Assembly: GCF_026262505.1 (NCBI RefSeq)
Contig: NC_067206.1
Coordinates: 33,805,896 to 33,869,895 of the forward strand
Direction: 5' to 3'
DNA: 64,000 nucleotides
Origin: Trichomonas vaginalis G3
Taxonomy: Eukaryota; Parabasalia; Trichomonadida; Trichomonadidae
A model generated the notes under the pieces. That model saw nothing but the letters and a program-made list of their open reading frames with translations, was not told where the DNA came from and ran no database searches. Positions within the stretch are counted from its first letter, which is position 1. Every line of letters begins with the position of its first letter. The position numbers and the translations under genes are program-made. Shown here one piece after another: positions 28,201-39,118 of the stretch.

Positions 28201-28560
28201 AAATTGTGTGAAGAAAAATTTTTCGTGATTTCCTAGAACACTAAAAGATTTTAGACATCGATGGTTTGTGAAAATACAATTTTATACCTATGTGGATATT
28301 ATCGTACTTAAAAATTTATGAATAATCATATTTTTGAGGTTTCAAAATTATATATTATTTTTCAGAATGGAGTTAGAACCCAGAATTCATAAATTAAGCT
28401 CCTTATATGAATATAAGAATATGTGTACAAATAGCTAATTTGTATTCATGCCCGTAAGAGTCGAATAGCTTCTTTTGTGATATTAGATTCACTCTGCATT
28501 TGAAGTGCAATTAAAGTAGTGAACGGAATCTGGGATAAAAGCAGAGATGCACTGAAATAA
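25281..28560. other. 3.3-kb gene-poor region
   Basis: No convincing gene. Two diverged copies of a segment starting TTTTTCCCG (about 25439 and 25799) and a TTAA-ended small repeat (25889-26013) are present. A 92-codon minus-strand frame near 26780-27058 has no good start and is left uncalled. Confidence 0.5.
25889..26013. mobile_element. small TTAA-ended repeat (MITE), degenerate copy
   Basis: About 125 bp aligning with the copy at 46889-47016 over its whole length (shared words CTATGGCATGGCC, TTTTCAATGA, GAATTAAAGTCA, AAGTGC). The terminal inverted repeats are more eroded here. Confidence 0.65.
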
Positions 28561-28639
28561 TTAATTTGTGGATATTCGTATTTTATATCAAAATTAAATA
28601 GCAAACGATTACTTGACAATTTATGTAATTCAGGGAATA

Positions 28640-29625
28640 AGTCGTCTGAAGAAGATGACGATCCCTGGAATTACTATTTCAAAACTGCATCCACAAGTAC
28701 AAAGACTGACAAATGCCAGAAATACACGATATCAATTTCTTCTAAAGGTCAATATTACTTAGAAGAATGTAATTTTTACAAAGAAGATGGCCCAGTTATC
28801 CAATTTAAAGATATTAAAGACACATTATTCCTGCATAATCTGTGTTCTTTTAGTAATTGCAATTCAACAATTACTGGAAGTTGCATTTACTACCGACCTA
28901 ACACCAACAGTGCAATTGTTCAACGAAAGTTTTGTTGTACAAAGTGCCAAAGTGAAGAAGGAGCACATTTTTCATATACAAATGTTGGATCAGATAACTT
29001 AAACTTTTTTATTGAAAGTTCCCTTTTCGATGTAGGAAATGAAAGTGTTGGTGAAAAAACAATTCATGCAAGTTATGGTAATATCATAGCTTCATCAACA
29101 AATTTTTCATCAAATAAAGCTACGAAATATTCTGCTGGATATTTTTATAAATCTTTAGAGAATGACTTTATAACAACATTTAATTATTCAACTCTTGTTA
29201 ATAATTTAGGAACAGGTAGTGAAGCTTCAGTATTATATATTCGCTATAATTCTTTGATTGATTCATGTAATATTATAAATAATACTAATAGACAATCAAC
29301 AATTGGAATTATTTACCATCAAGCTAATTCTATTACTGTAAAAAGTTGTTCTTTTACTAACAACACTATTCTTGAAGGTTCGTGTTTGATATATAACACT
29401 CAAGATCAATTAACAGTTGATAGTTGTTACATTGACAATTCGATTTCAACAACATTTAGAAATGATGTATCTACTAATACAAGACAATTATTTATTAACA
29501 ATTTGACTCATTTTTCAACTGATATTTGCCGTCCAGAATCTGCAATTATCAATAAAAGTATTTCTAAAGTTAAAAAACTTCCTCTTCTTTTACAAGCTTT
29601 ACTAAACATTAAAAAGAATAAATAA
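28640..29625 (+). pseudogene. Pmp-like beta-helix protein, leaderless
   Basis: The frame is open from 28561 and the family homology starts at about 28640 (KSSEEDDDPWNYYFK). It then holds FCCTKCQSEEGAHFSYTN, FIESSLFDVGNESVGEKT, SSTNFSSNK, DSCNIINNTN and VDSCYIDNSIS, ending in a lysine-rich tail with no anchor. There is no methionine at or near the N-terminus and no leader upstream. The homology begins at the same AAG point as the bodies at 48.1 and 50.2 kb. It is either a 5'-truncated copy or one that once had its leader elsewhere. Confidence 0.7.
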
Positions 29626-29919
29626 TACGAAGTAATTAATTCCAAATATTCAATAATTAATTGCATTATTTAGTTGCAATTGACCAAGACAATATATTAT
29701 ATAGTATATGAGCAAAATGAAATTGAATAACTACAATTTTTCAATTTCAAAAATTGAGCCTATTGAAAAGGCAATTGAGAATAGTTATAATTTAAAGGGA
29801 ACAAGAGTAATATCAATCTGCATGAAATAAATTGTGTAGATATAGAATATATTAAAAAAAGTGTTTCAAATCAAATTGATAAAGCGATTCTTCAATACTA
29901 ATTAGGATACTTTTTATTC

Positions 29920-30650
29920 TTACAATAAAGAAATAACAATAAACGAAAGAATGTTTTGAAATGTAAAACAAAATTGTGCATGACATGTAATTGGTTTGAG
30001 AGACGAGTACACGTAATTCACAGATGATCCTTGAATTGGAGCTCCTTCGAAAGCAGTTGGATCAATCTCAATCTCTTTCTGTCGATAGTTTCTAAATGCT
30101 GTCATATACTCAAGAGATTTTATGTTTGTAAAAGCATGTGATAAAATAGTCTTCACTGTATCAGGAAAGATCAAATGTTTCACAAAATTTTGATACGTGC
30201 ATGAAAAGTATGATATAGTCTGTAAACCAGATGGAAATGTAAATTCTGTTACATTTTTCCTAGAATGAAAGCGCCTTAGTACTTTCAAATCTTGTGTATA
30301 AAGAATCCCGTCAACAGATTTAAAAAAAAATATTTTTTGGATCAACTTCATATTCTTCTAGCTTAAGAAGTCGATCAAATGGGTTCCAGATGCTAATATA
30401 TTGGACATTTTTAGGGATAATTATTTTTTTGATTGGACAATCGCCAAATGCCTCATCTTCTATCGAAATTAATGAAGTAGGGAACGCAATGTTTTCAAGA
30501 TTGTTAAAATCTATGAAACAAAATTGGGGAATTTTTTGGAATCTTTCAGAGATGGTAAAATTAACATACTCGGACTTAATTAGATCGGATGGGATAACTA
30601 CATTTACGTTGCCACTAAATTCTAATACATGACTTTTAGTCGTTTATCCA
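29920..30650 (-). pseudogene. BspA-like leucine-rich-repeat protein fragment, frameshifted
   Basis: The C-terminal part (from about 30351) reads KSVDGILYTQDLK, FTFPSGLQTISYF, HLIFPDTVKTILSHAF, ending in a hydrophobic tail (FTFQNILSFIVISLL) that may be a membrane anchor. Upstream in another frame come DFNNLENIAFPTS, IEDEAFGDCPIKKIIIP and DPKNIFF. The two frames meet at a run of nine T residues (about 30325), so a single-base slip probably broke it. The 5' end with signal peptide is missing. BspA proteins are surface proteins expanded in trichomonads. Confidence 0.65.
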
Positions 30651-30959
30651 TCGAAGATTTTTTTGGAATTTTGAAAGTGGCAAAAAAAATTCTTCATTCA
30701 GCAAATCCTAATGAATTAACTAGTATCTCATACTTACATTCATAGAAGATTTAAAAATCATTAAAGAAAAACCATAGTGAAAAATTATCAGAATAAAAAT
30801 TTAAAAATCAAGGGATTTAATCATACATTAATAATAAGTAAGTAAAATACATATAAATGGCTTATTTAAATTTGATTGATTCTGATTATGTTTTGTGAGT
30901 TACTCAAAATTATTAAATTTTTCGGGTGAAAAAATTAAAGAAATTTTAAAATTTTATAA

Positions 30960-31667
30960 ATGACTCAAAAAAATATGGAAGATTCCATGCAAAAGAGAGT
31001 TTCAACTATTCTTGAGAATCTGATGAACCACCCAGTAACACGGCCTTTTCATATACCTGTGCCTACTGGTGAAGATGCACCAGCAAATTACTTCGAAATC
31101 ATCAAAAATCCGATCGACCTCGGAACAATCAAACAGAAAGTCGAAGATAAGAAATATTCATCATTTAAAGAATTTTTCACTGATGTTGAGCTCGTTTGGA
31201 AGAACGCAGAGACTTATAATGAGCCAGGATCTCCAATTTCTGTATTGGCTTCAGAGAGTCGTCGCATATTCTTATCATTATGCCGAAAGGACAATCTTTT
31301 TACACTTAGTTCTTGGTGTAATGAAACTTATTCTTTGAAGAAGAAGTTATCTGATGTTATTCAATCAGCACCGAACAAAATCAAGCAGCATCTTAACAAC
31401 CAGCTAAATCAAAAGCAAAACAAGCAAAATAATACACTATTTACTGAAAATGAAATGGTCAATTTTATTAAAGCTTATCAAATGCTACCAAATGAAGAAT
31501 GTCAGAGAGATATGATAAAGATTATCAATGAACACCAGCCAGAGATAGATACAGGACTCCAAACTTTAGATGTCGATATTACAAACTTTTCTTTACCTAC
31601 AATGCACGCACTTCGTGATTACATGAAGTCTACTTTAGAACACTCTGGTTTGAAGTATCCAGAGTGA
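30960..31667 (+). CDS. bromodomain protein with NET-like domain (BET type)
   Basis: A 235-residue protein starting at an ATG. Residues about 10-112 are a bromodomain: FHIPVPTGEDAPANYFEIIKNPIDLGTI (in pieces), F..DVELVWKNAETYNEPG with the acetyl-lysine-binding Asn at N87. Residues about 158-230 (FTENEMVNFIKAYQMLP ... VDITNFSLPTMHALRDYM) resemble the NET domain of BET proteins. BET proteins read acetylated histones and recruit transcription factors. Human BETs have two bromodomains; a single one with a NET domain is the plant GTE and protist layout. It acts in the nucleus. Confidence 0.85.
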   Translation: MTQKNMEDSMQKRVSTILENLMNHPVTRPFHIPVPTGEDAPANYFEIIKNPIDLGTIKQKVEDKKYSSFKEFFTDVELVWKNAETYNEPGSPISVLASESRRIFLSLCRKDNLFTLSSWCNETYSLKKKLSDVIQSAPNKIKQHLNNQLNQKQNKQNNTLFTENEMVNFIKAYQMLPNEECQRDMIKIINEHQPEIDTGLQTLDVDITNFSLPTMHALRDYMKSTLEHSGLKYPE

Positions 31668-31943
31668 TTTTTATTTATTTGTTTTTTTTATATCATTGAA
31701 AATAAAATTTTTATATTACTAATCACTGATTGTTTAAATTCAGCTTGTCTAGTATTTATAGAAACATCATAAGTAAAGGCTTTTCATTCTGAATGCAAAA
31801 CATTATCAAAATTCTTCATAAAATGAATGAGTTAGACTAATATGAAGATGAGGCACTCAATAAGATGCCTTGACTGTCATATTTGCATGCTTAGATTTTG
31901 ATGTGAGTTTTGTTGTACGTTAAGAAATTTAGAATTTAGTATC

Positions 31944-32522
31944 ATGTTCACACCAAAGATCACTAAAGAAAGAAAAATTCTTCGTGTTGAAATCACAAAA
32001 GCATTCCCTGGTGCCAAACCAAAAGAAATTTTTGATAAAGTAGTTAATGAACAAGCTCCAGTCATCACATTTAGAACTGTTGCAGAATATTGCGAAAAAC
32101 CAGAAATAGATACTGATCACTTAGCTGATATTTTTGCTCCTTATGGTGTTAACGATCCATTTATTTCTCTTTCTCAGTGGACAGAGTTCCTTAATGATGA
32201 CTTTGCAGACTATGAGAATGGAATCAAATACGGTGAAAAATTAACAGAAAAACAGAACTTCATACTCCTTAAATTCATGGGTATTCTCAGAACAAAGTTT
32301 GGTGCTTCAATGGCATCAAGATGGAATTCTGCCCTTGCAAGAAACCCACCAAATGCATCAAATACAGAACTTAGAGTATCTGCTTTATGCAGAATTTTCC
32401 ATGATACAAATCTTCCATTCGAGCCGGCGGAATTTGTTGATGCTATATTCGCATTCTATGATGAAAAGCTCGAAACTCTTACATTCGACCAGTTTAGCCA
32501 ATTGTTTGCAGCATATCCATAA
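31944..32522 (+). CDS. small acidic protein with EF-hand-like segments
   Basis: A 192-residue protein from the ATG. Helix-loop-helix stretches such as TDHLADIFAPYGVNDPFISLSQWTEFL (in pieces) and FVDAIFAFYDEKLETLTFDQFSQLF resemble degenerate EF-hand pairs. The loops lack the full set of calcium-binding acids. I do not recognise a specific family, so EF-hand-like is the most I would claim. It lies in the same direction as, and between, the bromodomain and PLAC8 genes with about 270-bp spacers. Confidence 0.5.
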   Translation: MFTPKITKERKILRVEITKAFPGAKPKEIFDKVVNEQAPVITFRTVAEYCEKPEIDTDHLADIFAPYGVNDPFISLSQWTEFLNDDFADYENGIKYGEKLTEKQNFILLKFMGILRTKFGASMASRWNSALARNPPNASNTELRVSALCRIFHDTNLPFEPAEFVDAIFAFYDEKLETLTFDQFSQLFAAYP

Positions 32523-32775
32523 TTCATCACAAAAATTATTATTAAAAAATGTCTTTTTAAGCAGAAACTCACATATTTTGTTAATCTGATTGCAAGTCAA
32601 TGCAATTATACTCCTCATAAGTAAAGCAATAAAATTTTTATAGGGAAAATCGACTCCAGCAAAAATTCAAAAAAAGGTAAGGATGTTGCTTGGGGATATT
32701 TATGAATTTTTTTTTCTATTGCGGTGATAAATTTTTGTATGCTATAGAAAAGTGACAAATTTTACTTGTTTAAAA

Positions 32776-33075
32776 ATGTCGAACGATTACAACACAACGT
32801 TATTAAATTGTTTCGCAGACTCATCAGTTTGCGTTCTTGGCTGTTTTTGCCCATGCATTCTTTCTGGAAAGAATATGGCAAGAATGTTAAACGAGGACTA
32901 CAGACCAGTTTATGGATTATGCTGCCCTTCACCATTTTGGACACGCAGATTACTCAGAATTAGATATAATTTCGAACCCGATGAGGGACATGATTGCTTA
33001 ATATTTACTTTCTGTTTGCCATGCGGAATATGCCAAGATGCACGCGAGTTGAACTTCCGTGAACAGACTGCATAA
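32776..33075 (+). CDS. PLAC8-family cysteine-rich membrane protein
   Basis: A 99-residue protein from the ATG (MSNDYNTTLLNCF); the longer frame begins GTG. It shows the family pattern: an N-terminal Cys-rich hydrophobic segment (CVLGCFCPCILSGKNM) and a C-terminal one (CLIFTFCLPCGICQDARELNFR). PLAC8 domain proteins in plants and fungi affect cell size, metal transport or calcium influx, often as oligomers in the plasma membrane. The actual role here is unknown. An AAAAGTGAC word lies about 20 bases upstream of the ATG. Confidence 0.8.
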   Translation: MSNDYNTTLLNCFADSSVCVLGCFCPCILSGKNMARMLNEDYRPVYGLCCPSPFWTRRLLRIRYNFEPDEGHDCLIFTFCLPCGICQDARELNFREQTA

Positions 33076-33290
33076 CTTTTTTATTCATATAACACATGTA
33101 TTTTTAACCTTTTTATTACAAAATATTTTATTAAATAAAACTCTGTAAGTAATCCATATAAAGACAACTTTTTATAGAAGGTAACCCTGATTTTTCAAAC
33201 CATGGTCTATTACAAACACATTTTACGCTCAAAAAATAAAGCATTAAGCAAAAAAAAGAGAATGTATAAGAACAAATACAAACAAATTTA

Positions 33291-35705
33291 TTAAAGATGC
33301 TTTCTTGAATTAGTTGGACTAATTACAGGAACAATTGAAGATAATAAAGATATGAATCGGGAAAGTAATAAAAATATTGTGGAATTTATCTTGGAAGAAG
33401 CAATGTTATTGAGAGCATTGTTCATTTCAACAACATTTTCCCTTAATGTTGTGAACCATTTATCGCTTCCGATTTCGAGAGTTCCGAGGCTTCTTTCAAG
33501 GATTTCAGTTAACGGCCTAACAGTTACTAGCGATGATTCGAGAATTTCTAGACGCGCGGCACGATCCATTAAAATACTGAGCGGCTCTTCTGATTCTTTG
33601 GCTTTGAATGTTTTACGAACAAAACCGTCTGTTATAGAATTTCTTAATTTTTCTACTATTATATCAAAATTCTTGAGGCTTTCTTCAATAAGATCAATAA
33701 GTTCGCCGTCAGACTCTGTATTGATCTGATTTGATGCGTTTCCTATCTTTTGGTGCAATTGCTTAACGGCAGAAGTTAGTTTACTATTCTGATTTGGACT
33801 AATTTTTTGAGATATCGCTTCAATAAGCATTTCAAACTGAGATATATAGTTCTTTCCAGCATGTAATATTGTTGGTGCATTATGTATACCTGCAAGTGGT
33901 AAAAGACTTGAGTAAACTTGATTTAATGTCTTATAAGATGTTGATTTGTCAACAGAATCAAGTTTGTCAAGCATATTTGATACAGATTGCGTTAGGCTAT
34001 CACATTCTGGTGTCATATTCAAGTAATCTTTGAGCTTTTGCTCAGCTTTTGTTAAAATTGATTTATAACTTGAATAAATCGACTCAACGCCATTGTATAT
34101 CAATTCTCCATCTATTTGGAATAGATTAGCAATCTTTTGGTGATCTTCTTTTTGCCTTTCGACGTAATCCGAAATTTTATCAATTGTTTCGACATCCGAA
34201 TCGGAAACTTGGACTCCAAGTGATTGTGATAACAAGCAGATTCTATCCCGAAGTTTTTGAGTCTGCGCATTTGAAAATTTTTCATATTCTGACTCCAAAT
34301 ATTCGTTTCTATGTTGAATTTTATGAACTTTTTCTATGACTTCCCTATGAGATTTTGCGGCGAACAAGTTCATTATCTCTTTCTCGAACTCTGTGTCCTT
34401 CGGCATTTCGACTTTCTTTGGTTGTTCTTCCAAAATTTGATTTAATAAATTATTAAATGTAGGAATTATTTCATTATCATCTATTACGTGTACATCCATT
34501 TGATTGGCCTTCATTTTCATCATGTCAATAGATTGCATAACTGTTGATCTCAGCTTATTTGAAAAATCATTATTCAAATTTGAAGTTTTTTCTTTAGCTT
34601 TCATTTGAGTAATTGATTTTTCTAAGTCTACAATTCTCTTTTTCATGCTTTCTATATCTTCTTCTTCAAATAAAACAGCTTTTGCTGATGAAATTTCCAA
34701 AACTTGGACAATAAACTTTTTATCTTCACCTCCATCTCTTATATAAGCACATAATCGTCTGAGGAGGTCAGAAAGATCTGGATATTTAGAAATATTGAAT
34801 TCTAAAACTGTTTCTTGATTTTCTGGTTTTTGAGGGCCTAAATAGTGATACAAACCATTTCTTTTGGCTTCTTTCTCAAGTACTTGTTCAAAGTCTTGTA
34901 TATATTTGAGAACTCTGCTGATATCTTCTTCAAATAATAAAATTGATTTCATTCCGTAAATAATATCACTGCAGGCATTGTAAGCTTTCAATCTAAGGGC
35001 TTCTACTTCATTTGCATTTATTTGTAATGTCGAAAACTCGTTTCTGAATGCAGAATTAATTGTTCTTGAATAATTTCTTAATTCTGTTGTAAGACGGCCT
35101 TGGCTTTCAGGGGATTCTTGTTTTCTTAGTATTTGTATTACAGATGTTTTAATAGGACTAAGAATCATCGACATTGTTTGTAATCTTTTAATTATTGGAT
35201 CAATTGAGCCGCAATCATCGGATTTTATACGAACATAGTTGAGTGTTTCGTTAATACATGAGAAACTTGCTTCGACTGTTTCCTCAATTGATTTCGTTCC
35301 CGTAGAACTTATTTGAGAAATTATTGATTTTAGTGCTTCGAATGATCTGAAAAAGGGAAGAGCAGCAGAAACAAGTGATTTAGCAGGCGTATTTGTCGAT
35401 GATTGTGATTGCCTTTTTGAATTTGTAGTTCGACTTAAATTTGCATGGAATTCACCAAATAATCCATCGATTTCGGTGATTTGCTTGGAAAGAGAACTGT
35501 GAAATGATACAGTCTCACTATTATGAGTCAGAAATATTGAAACTGCATCTATAACTCCTTTAAAAGCCTGCTTTAACGTTGGCGTGTTTTCATTATCGAT
35601 TGGTGGGAGACCTTTTACTGATTTTGAGTGATTTCCTGATTGAAGAGGGGTAATCTTACTGCGCCTTGGCCCCGTGGACGTGCGAAGCCTCGGTTCGTAG
35701 GACAT
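33291..35705 (-). CDS. large coiled-coil protein of unknown function
   Basis: An 804-residue protein from the ATG (MSYEPRLRTSTGPRRSK). The first 45 residues are basic and Ser/Thr-rich. The rest is a long series of helices with coiled-coil segments (about 345-385 and 450-500) and spectrin- or tether-like stretches. No enzyme motif, membrane segment or signal peptide is visible. Proteins of this shape in trichomonads often belong to the cytoskeleton, but I cannot assign it to a family. Confidence 0.8.
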   Translation of the reverse strand: MSYEPRLRTSTGPRRSKITPLQSGNHSKSVKGLPPIDNENTPTLKQAFKGVIDAVSIFLTHNSETVSFHSSLSKQITEIDGLFGEFHANLSRTTNSKRQSQSSTNTPAKSLVSAALPFFRSFEALKSIISQISSTGTKSIEETVEASFSCINETLNYVRIKSDDCGSIDPIIKRLQTMSMILSPIKTSVIQILRKQESPESQGRLTTELRNYSRTINSAFRNEFSTLQINANEVEALRLKAYNACSDIIYGMKSILLFEEDISRVLKYIQDFEQVLEKEAKRNGLYHYLGPQKPENQETVLEFNISKYPDLSDLLRRLCAYIRDGGEDKKFIVQVLEISSAKAVLFEEEDIESMKKRIVDLEKSITQMKAKEKTSNLNNDFSNKLRSTVMQSIDMMKMKANQMDVHVIDDNEIIPTFNNLLNQILEEQPKKVEMPKDTEFEKEIMNLFAAKSHREVIEKVHKIQHRNEYLESEYEKFSNAQTQKLRDRICLLSQSLGVQVSDSDVETIDKISDYVERQKEDHQKIANLFQIDGELIYNGVESIYSSYKSILTKAEQKLKDYLNMTPECDSLTQSVSNMLDKLDSVDKSTSYKTLNQVYSSLLPLAGIHNAPTILHAGKNYISQFEMLIEAISQKISPNQNSKLTSAVKQLHQKIGNASNQINTESDGELIDLIEESLKNFDIIVEKLRNSITDGFVRKTFKAKESEEPLSILMDRAARLEILESSLVTVRPLTEILERSLGTLEIGSDKWFTTLRENVVEMNNALNNIASSKINSTIFLLLSRFISLLSSIVPVISPTNSRKHL

Positions 35706-36574
35706 AGTATTTTATAACGATTTCTTATGATTTTGGAAACTCCCCCAGCGTTTTGAAGATTTCGAGCGAAATTGATCTACATTCTATGGTAAATCAGATT
35801 TTCTTAAAATAATCTATGAGAGGGTCCAAATTTATAAAATTTTATGCGGAATCAGCGAAAATCATCTCTGAGCCATGAAGAAACTTGAGATTTCTCAGAT
35901 TATCAATTAACTAAAAGATTTACTATAGTAGCAATATTTCATACGCAAAGAAAAACATGATTGAAAACTTTCATGCAGCATCCAATAATATTCTTAGATA
36001 TGCCTTGAAGTGTTGTGGGTTAAGGTTGTACTAGTAGAAACACAGATAAAAGTATAACTATTAGTATCGATTTGCATCAGATTTTTTTATAATGTTATTT
36101 ATTGAGCTTGAAAGCAAGAAATGTCATCAAGGGTCACAAAGCCATGAATTTTGTAGCAGAGATTCAGGGCAAAAATTGAACATCTATGATGAAAAAGGAT
36201 CGTGTGCCAAATGCATTTTAATCCGAACTTAATTTCATAACATATTTGTGCTTTTATGAATATTTTTGTTTGTTTTCTGAAGTAAAATCAATCGAAATAT
36301 TCCGAAATTCATCATGAATTTATTATTGATCCAAAATTGAAAATGTCAATGCAAAACAATATTAACATGAGTACGCTCGCAATTAGACGTAATGATTTTG
36401 AATGCCTTAAATGATTAAAATCTGAATCGAATAATCTCAAGGCTTCATTGAATACTATGAGAACGAACAATCACTCTATGAAATTAAAACATTGTGTCTA
36501 GGGAATTTGCAAAAATTAAACCATGGTTAAGGAGTTTAAAGTAATAAAAAAAAGATTAAATATAAAAATAACAA
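35706..36574. other. intergenic region
   Basis: Lies between two minus-strand genes and has no gene or repeat that I recognise. Confidence 0.35.
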
Positions 36575-37276
36575 TTAAGCAAAGCTAAGTAATGTCTGTG
36601 CTGGTGTCATTGGGTTAATCCACTCGGCTGGGCAGCAGCATGTTGGATCCGCGAAAAAGTCTATTTCATTAGGGGATTCGCCGCAAACCATTCCGTCGAA
36701 GATCTTCATGTCAATGACATTGAAAAGATTCTTAAGGTCTCGTGAGCATGGAGGCTCAATAAGATCGAAATGATAAGTAGGCTGAGGTGTTTTACTGTAC
36801 TGAATCTCAGGGCTTGATGCCATCTCGGATCCTGATGATGATTCTGGACTGTGGCAGTAGCTTGGTCGAACTCTGATGGTCCAAAAGCGCTGTTCAAGAT
36901 AATTACCTTTGAGGAAAGGTAAAGCATCAATAAGCTGCTTCTTATGGACACCATTCTGAGCTTGAGAATATCCCAGTTTGGCGAGGACACCGTTAATGTT
37001 GGACTTTGATTTATCTGTAAGAATTTCCAACTGCTTGACGTTAATAGCAAGCAAGCCGTTAAGCCAGCAGACGCCACAGACCATGCAGCGCTTCCAGTCG
37101 TCTTCATCACCACGAATGCAAAATTCGTGAATCTTTTCTAAAATTGTATCAAAAGTATCCACTCTACGATTTCTCTGATAACGCATATTCTCGGATGTAA
37201 GGGATTTCCTAAGTTCAAGATATTTGTTTTGGTCTCCCTCGACAAGGATGTTGAAATAAGGAACGTCAACAAGCAT
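36575..37276 (-). CDS. initiator-binding-domain (IBD) transcription factor, IBP39 type, paralogue 2
   Basis: A 233-residue protein from the ATG (MLVDVPYFNILVEGDQNKYLEL); the frame extends upstream but only to a TTG. Residues 1-140 carry the IBD pattern: WKRCMVCGVCWLNGLLAIN, a recognition segment with KSKSNINGVLAKLGY, and EQRFWTIRVRP. The KSNINGVLAKLGY part is closer to IBP39 than that of the paralogue at 17.8 kb. The tail (residues 145-233) is acidic and proline-rich and lacks the long IBP39 C-domain. It is likely a nuclear factor that binds initiator-like sites. Confidence 0.85.
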   Translation of the reverse strand: MLVDVPYFNILVEGDQNKYLELRKSLTSENMRYQRNRRVDTFDTILEKIHEFCIRGDEDDWKRCMVCGVCWLNGLLAINVKQLEILTDKSKSNINGVLAKLGYSQAQNGVHKKQLIDALPFLKGNYLEQRFWTIRVRPSYCHSPESSSGSEMASSPEIQYSKTPQPTYHFDLIEPPCSRDLKNLFNVIDMKIFDGMVCGESPNEIDFFADPTCCCPAEWINPMTPAQTLLSFA

Positions 37277-38598
37277 TAAAATTCTAACAGGTAAAGATAT
37301 TGAAAAAGTCGATAGACTCAAAGAAACTTCGTCACGTTTACAGTAAAACAATTCAATTTTTGAGAGATTTACATTTGAGAAAAATTTTTTGTTATCAACG
37401 GTGGAAGAATTTAATCTGTGAAATCAGATTGGTTTTAATATTTTTTATGATAATATAACCAGACATCCACTTGAAAGCGGTTTTAAATCAATTTGCGAAT
37501 TGAATTTTTGAATATAATAAAATCTTATCAAAAGATCAAAATGATAAAGATATAGACAGCAATAAAAATTTTTACGTTTTTATTAGATTGAACAATGTCA
37601 CATTTTAATTTCAGCGGAAATTTTAATTGGTAAATCCTAAATTTTATTGTATTGTAAGCATGTTCTTCCGTATTGTCAAAATATTGAATTGAATTGATTT
37701 TGACATGTTGTTGTAATAGACTATATACGTCAATGAAAGTTAGTAATTTCTTTAAATTTTCAAAAAATTGAACGAAGAGGTAAGGCAACGATAGGTCAAA
37801 AAGGCTTCTCTGATAGATTTCCTTGCCTTTTGGATATGCTATAATATATAGCCTAGCATGATAGGATATGATGTCAAAAGTTAGAACATAACTTAGGATC
37901 TTGAGAAAAATGAAAAACAAAAATTACATAAAAAAAGAAAAATTTTATCTAATTTGTTTTTTTGGACCGAATAAGTAATTTTATTGAATTTCAATACGAC
38001 ACATAGATTTTATTATTAGTAATAAATATAATGGTTTACTATTAACAAGGAACCTAAACTAATGAAAATTTGATTTCAAATATTGTATATGATTATCATA
38101 GATTACCAAAATATATTGCTATTTATGAGGATATAATATTGATTATTAGTAAATCGTATAAATTTAATAAATATACCATGAATATTGAATGAATTTCTTG
38201 ATTCATAGGGGTAAAACGCGCTTTTATATGATTTAGACAGAGAATTTATGAGATGTAAATAACACAATAAAGGTTATATTGAATATTTTCTAAAAATAAA
38301 TCGAAATTATAAAAAACAATACATTTATTCATTGAAACTACTTGGACAAATATGAAACAAGCATTCAGGCAATACTTTTGAGACTTCAACGCATCTGATA
38401 ATTTTTATATAACTTCACCTCTTATGCTTAGAGTGGAGGTATTGAGATCGTATAAGTATAGATGAGCTCACATTCAGATATGATGTGTGAACTTCTGTTT
38501 TCACTGCAATTTTGAATCAGAATAAACTCAAAACAAGAATAAAATGATATACTCACTCTCTAAATGTGTTCGAGATTTAAAGTTGTATGAATAAAACG
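37277..38598. other. gene-poor AT-rich region
   Basis: No gene recognised. A 130-codon minus-strand frame (37528-37920) has no family resemblance and biased composition, so I do not call it. Confidence 0.4.
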
Positions 38599-38647
38599 AT
38601 TCATCTTTCGAAGCCTCCCATTTAATGAGAGACTTCGAAAGATGAAT
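38599..38647. repeat. hairpin, 15-bp perfect stem plus inner pairs
   Basis: ATTCATCTTTCGAAG pairs exactly with CTTCGAAAGATGAAT. Inward, three pairs, a mismatch and two more pairs follow, leaving a small loop. Confidence 0.85.
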
Positions 38648-38842
38648 GTATTCATGTAGATGAAATACTATATATGACCATGTGTGATACTAAAGATATC
38701 AAAATGTTCATTTTTAAGTGCAATAGAAGGGTTATCTCTCGTAAAATCTCAATTTAAGGAAGATTTAGAAAGAACTCCTTTCCTAAGTAGATAGTGTGTG
38801 GTTCTGTCTTTTGGTTGATCAGGAACTATGAAATTAAGTCGG

Positions 38843-38905
38843 ACAGAAAGAAGTTCTTTCCAAAACAGACTCCAAATGAGTTGTTCGAAAAGAACTTCCT
38901 TCTGT
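38843..38905. repeat. hairpin, 16 of 17 paired
   Basis: ACAGAAAGAAGTTCTTT pairs with AAAGAACTTCCTTCTGT with one A-C mismatch; the loop is 29 bases. It lies inside a 90-codon frame (38794-39066) that starts with GTG and is not a convincing gene. Confidence 0.7.
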
Positions 38906-39072
38906 ATATGGATAATTGTAGTTACCGCACTGAAGTATGTGATTGTGATGATGGAGTTCTCGATAAATCTAAAATCGGATTAAGATTAATTGAAAACTCA
39001 AGTAATTCTTTGAAATCTTGTGTTGTCTGGCACTATAATAACCAAAGAATGAGAATATTATGTTGAATGATG

Positions 39073-39118
39073 AGTACGTGTGCTCGGCATTCGCCGAGCG
39101 AATTGAGTTTAACGTACT
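39073..39118. repeat. hairpin with 7-bp inner and 7-bp outer perfect stems
   Basis: AGTACGT pairs with ACGTACT outside, and GCTCGGC with GCCGAGC around an ATTC tetraloop inside, with an 11-base bulge on one side. It ends at the edge of the 39.1-kb repeat. Confidence 0.7.

Noticed and set aside
28449-28650. Minus-strand protein-like reading (LLLSQIPFTTLIALQMQSE, ending RLLRA) just upstream of the 28.6-kb Pmp body
   Set aside because: It looks like the end of some gene, but it has no start, runs into the Pmp body in antisense and matches no family I recognise.
38794-39066. 90-codon plus-strand frame
   Set aside because: GTG start, no family resemblance, and it overlaps a 17-bp inverted repeat that explains part of its composition. 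Possibly a gene remnant.
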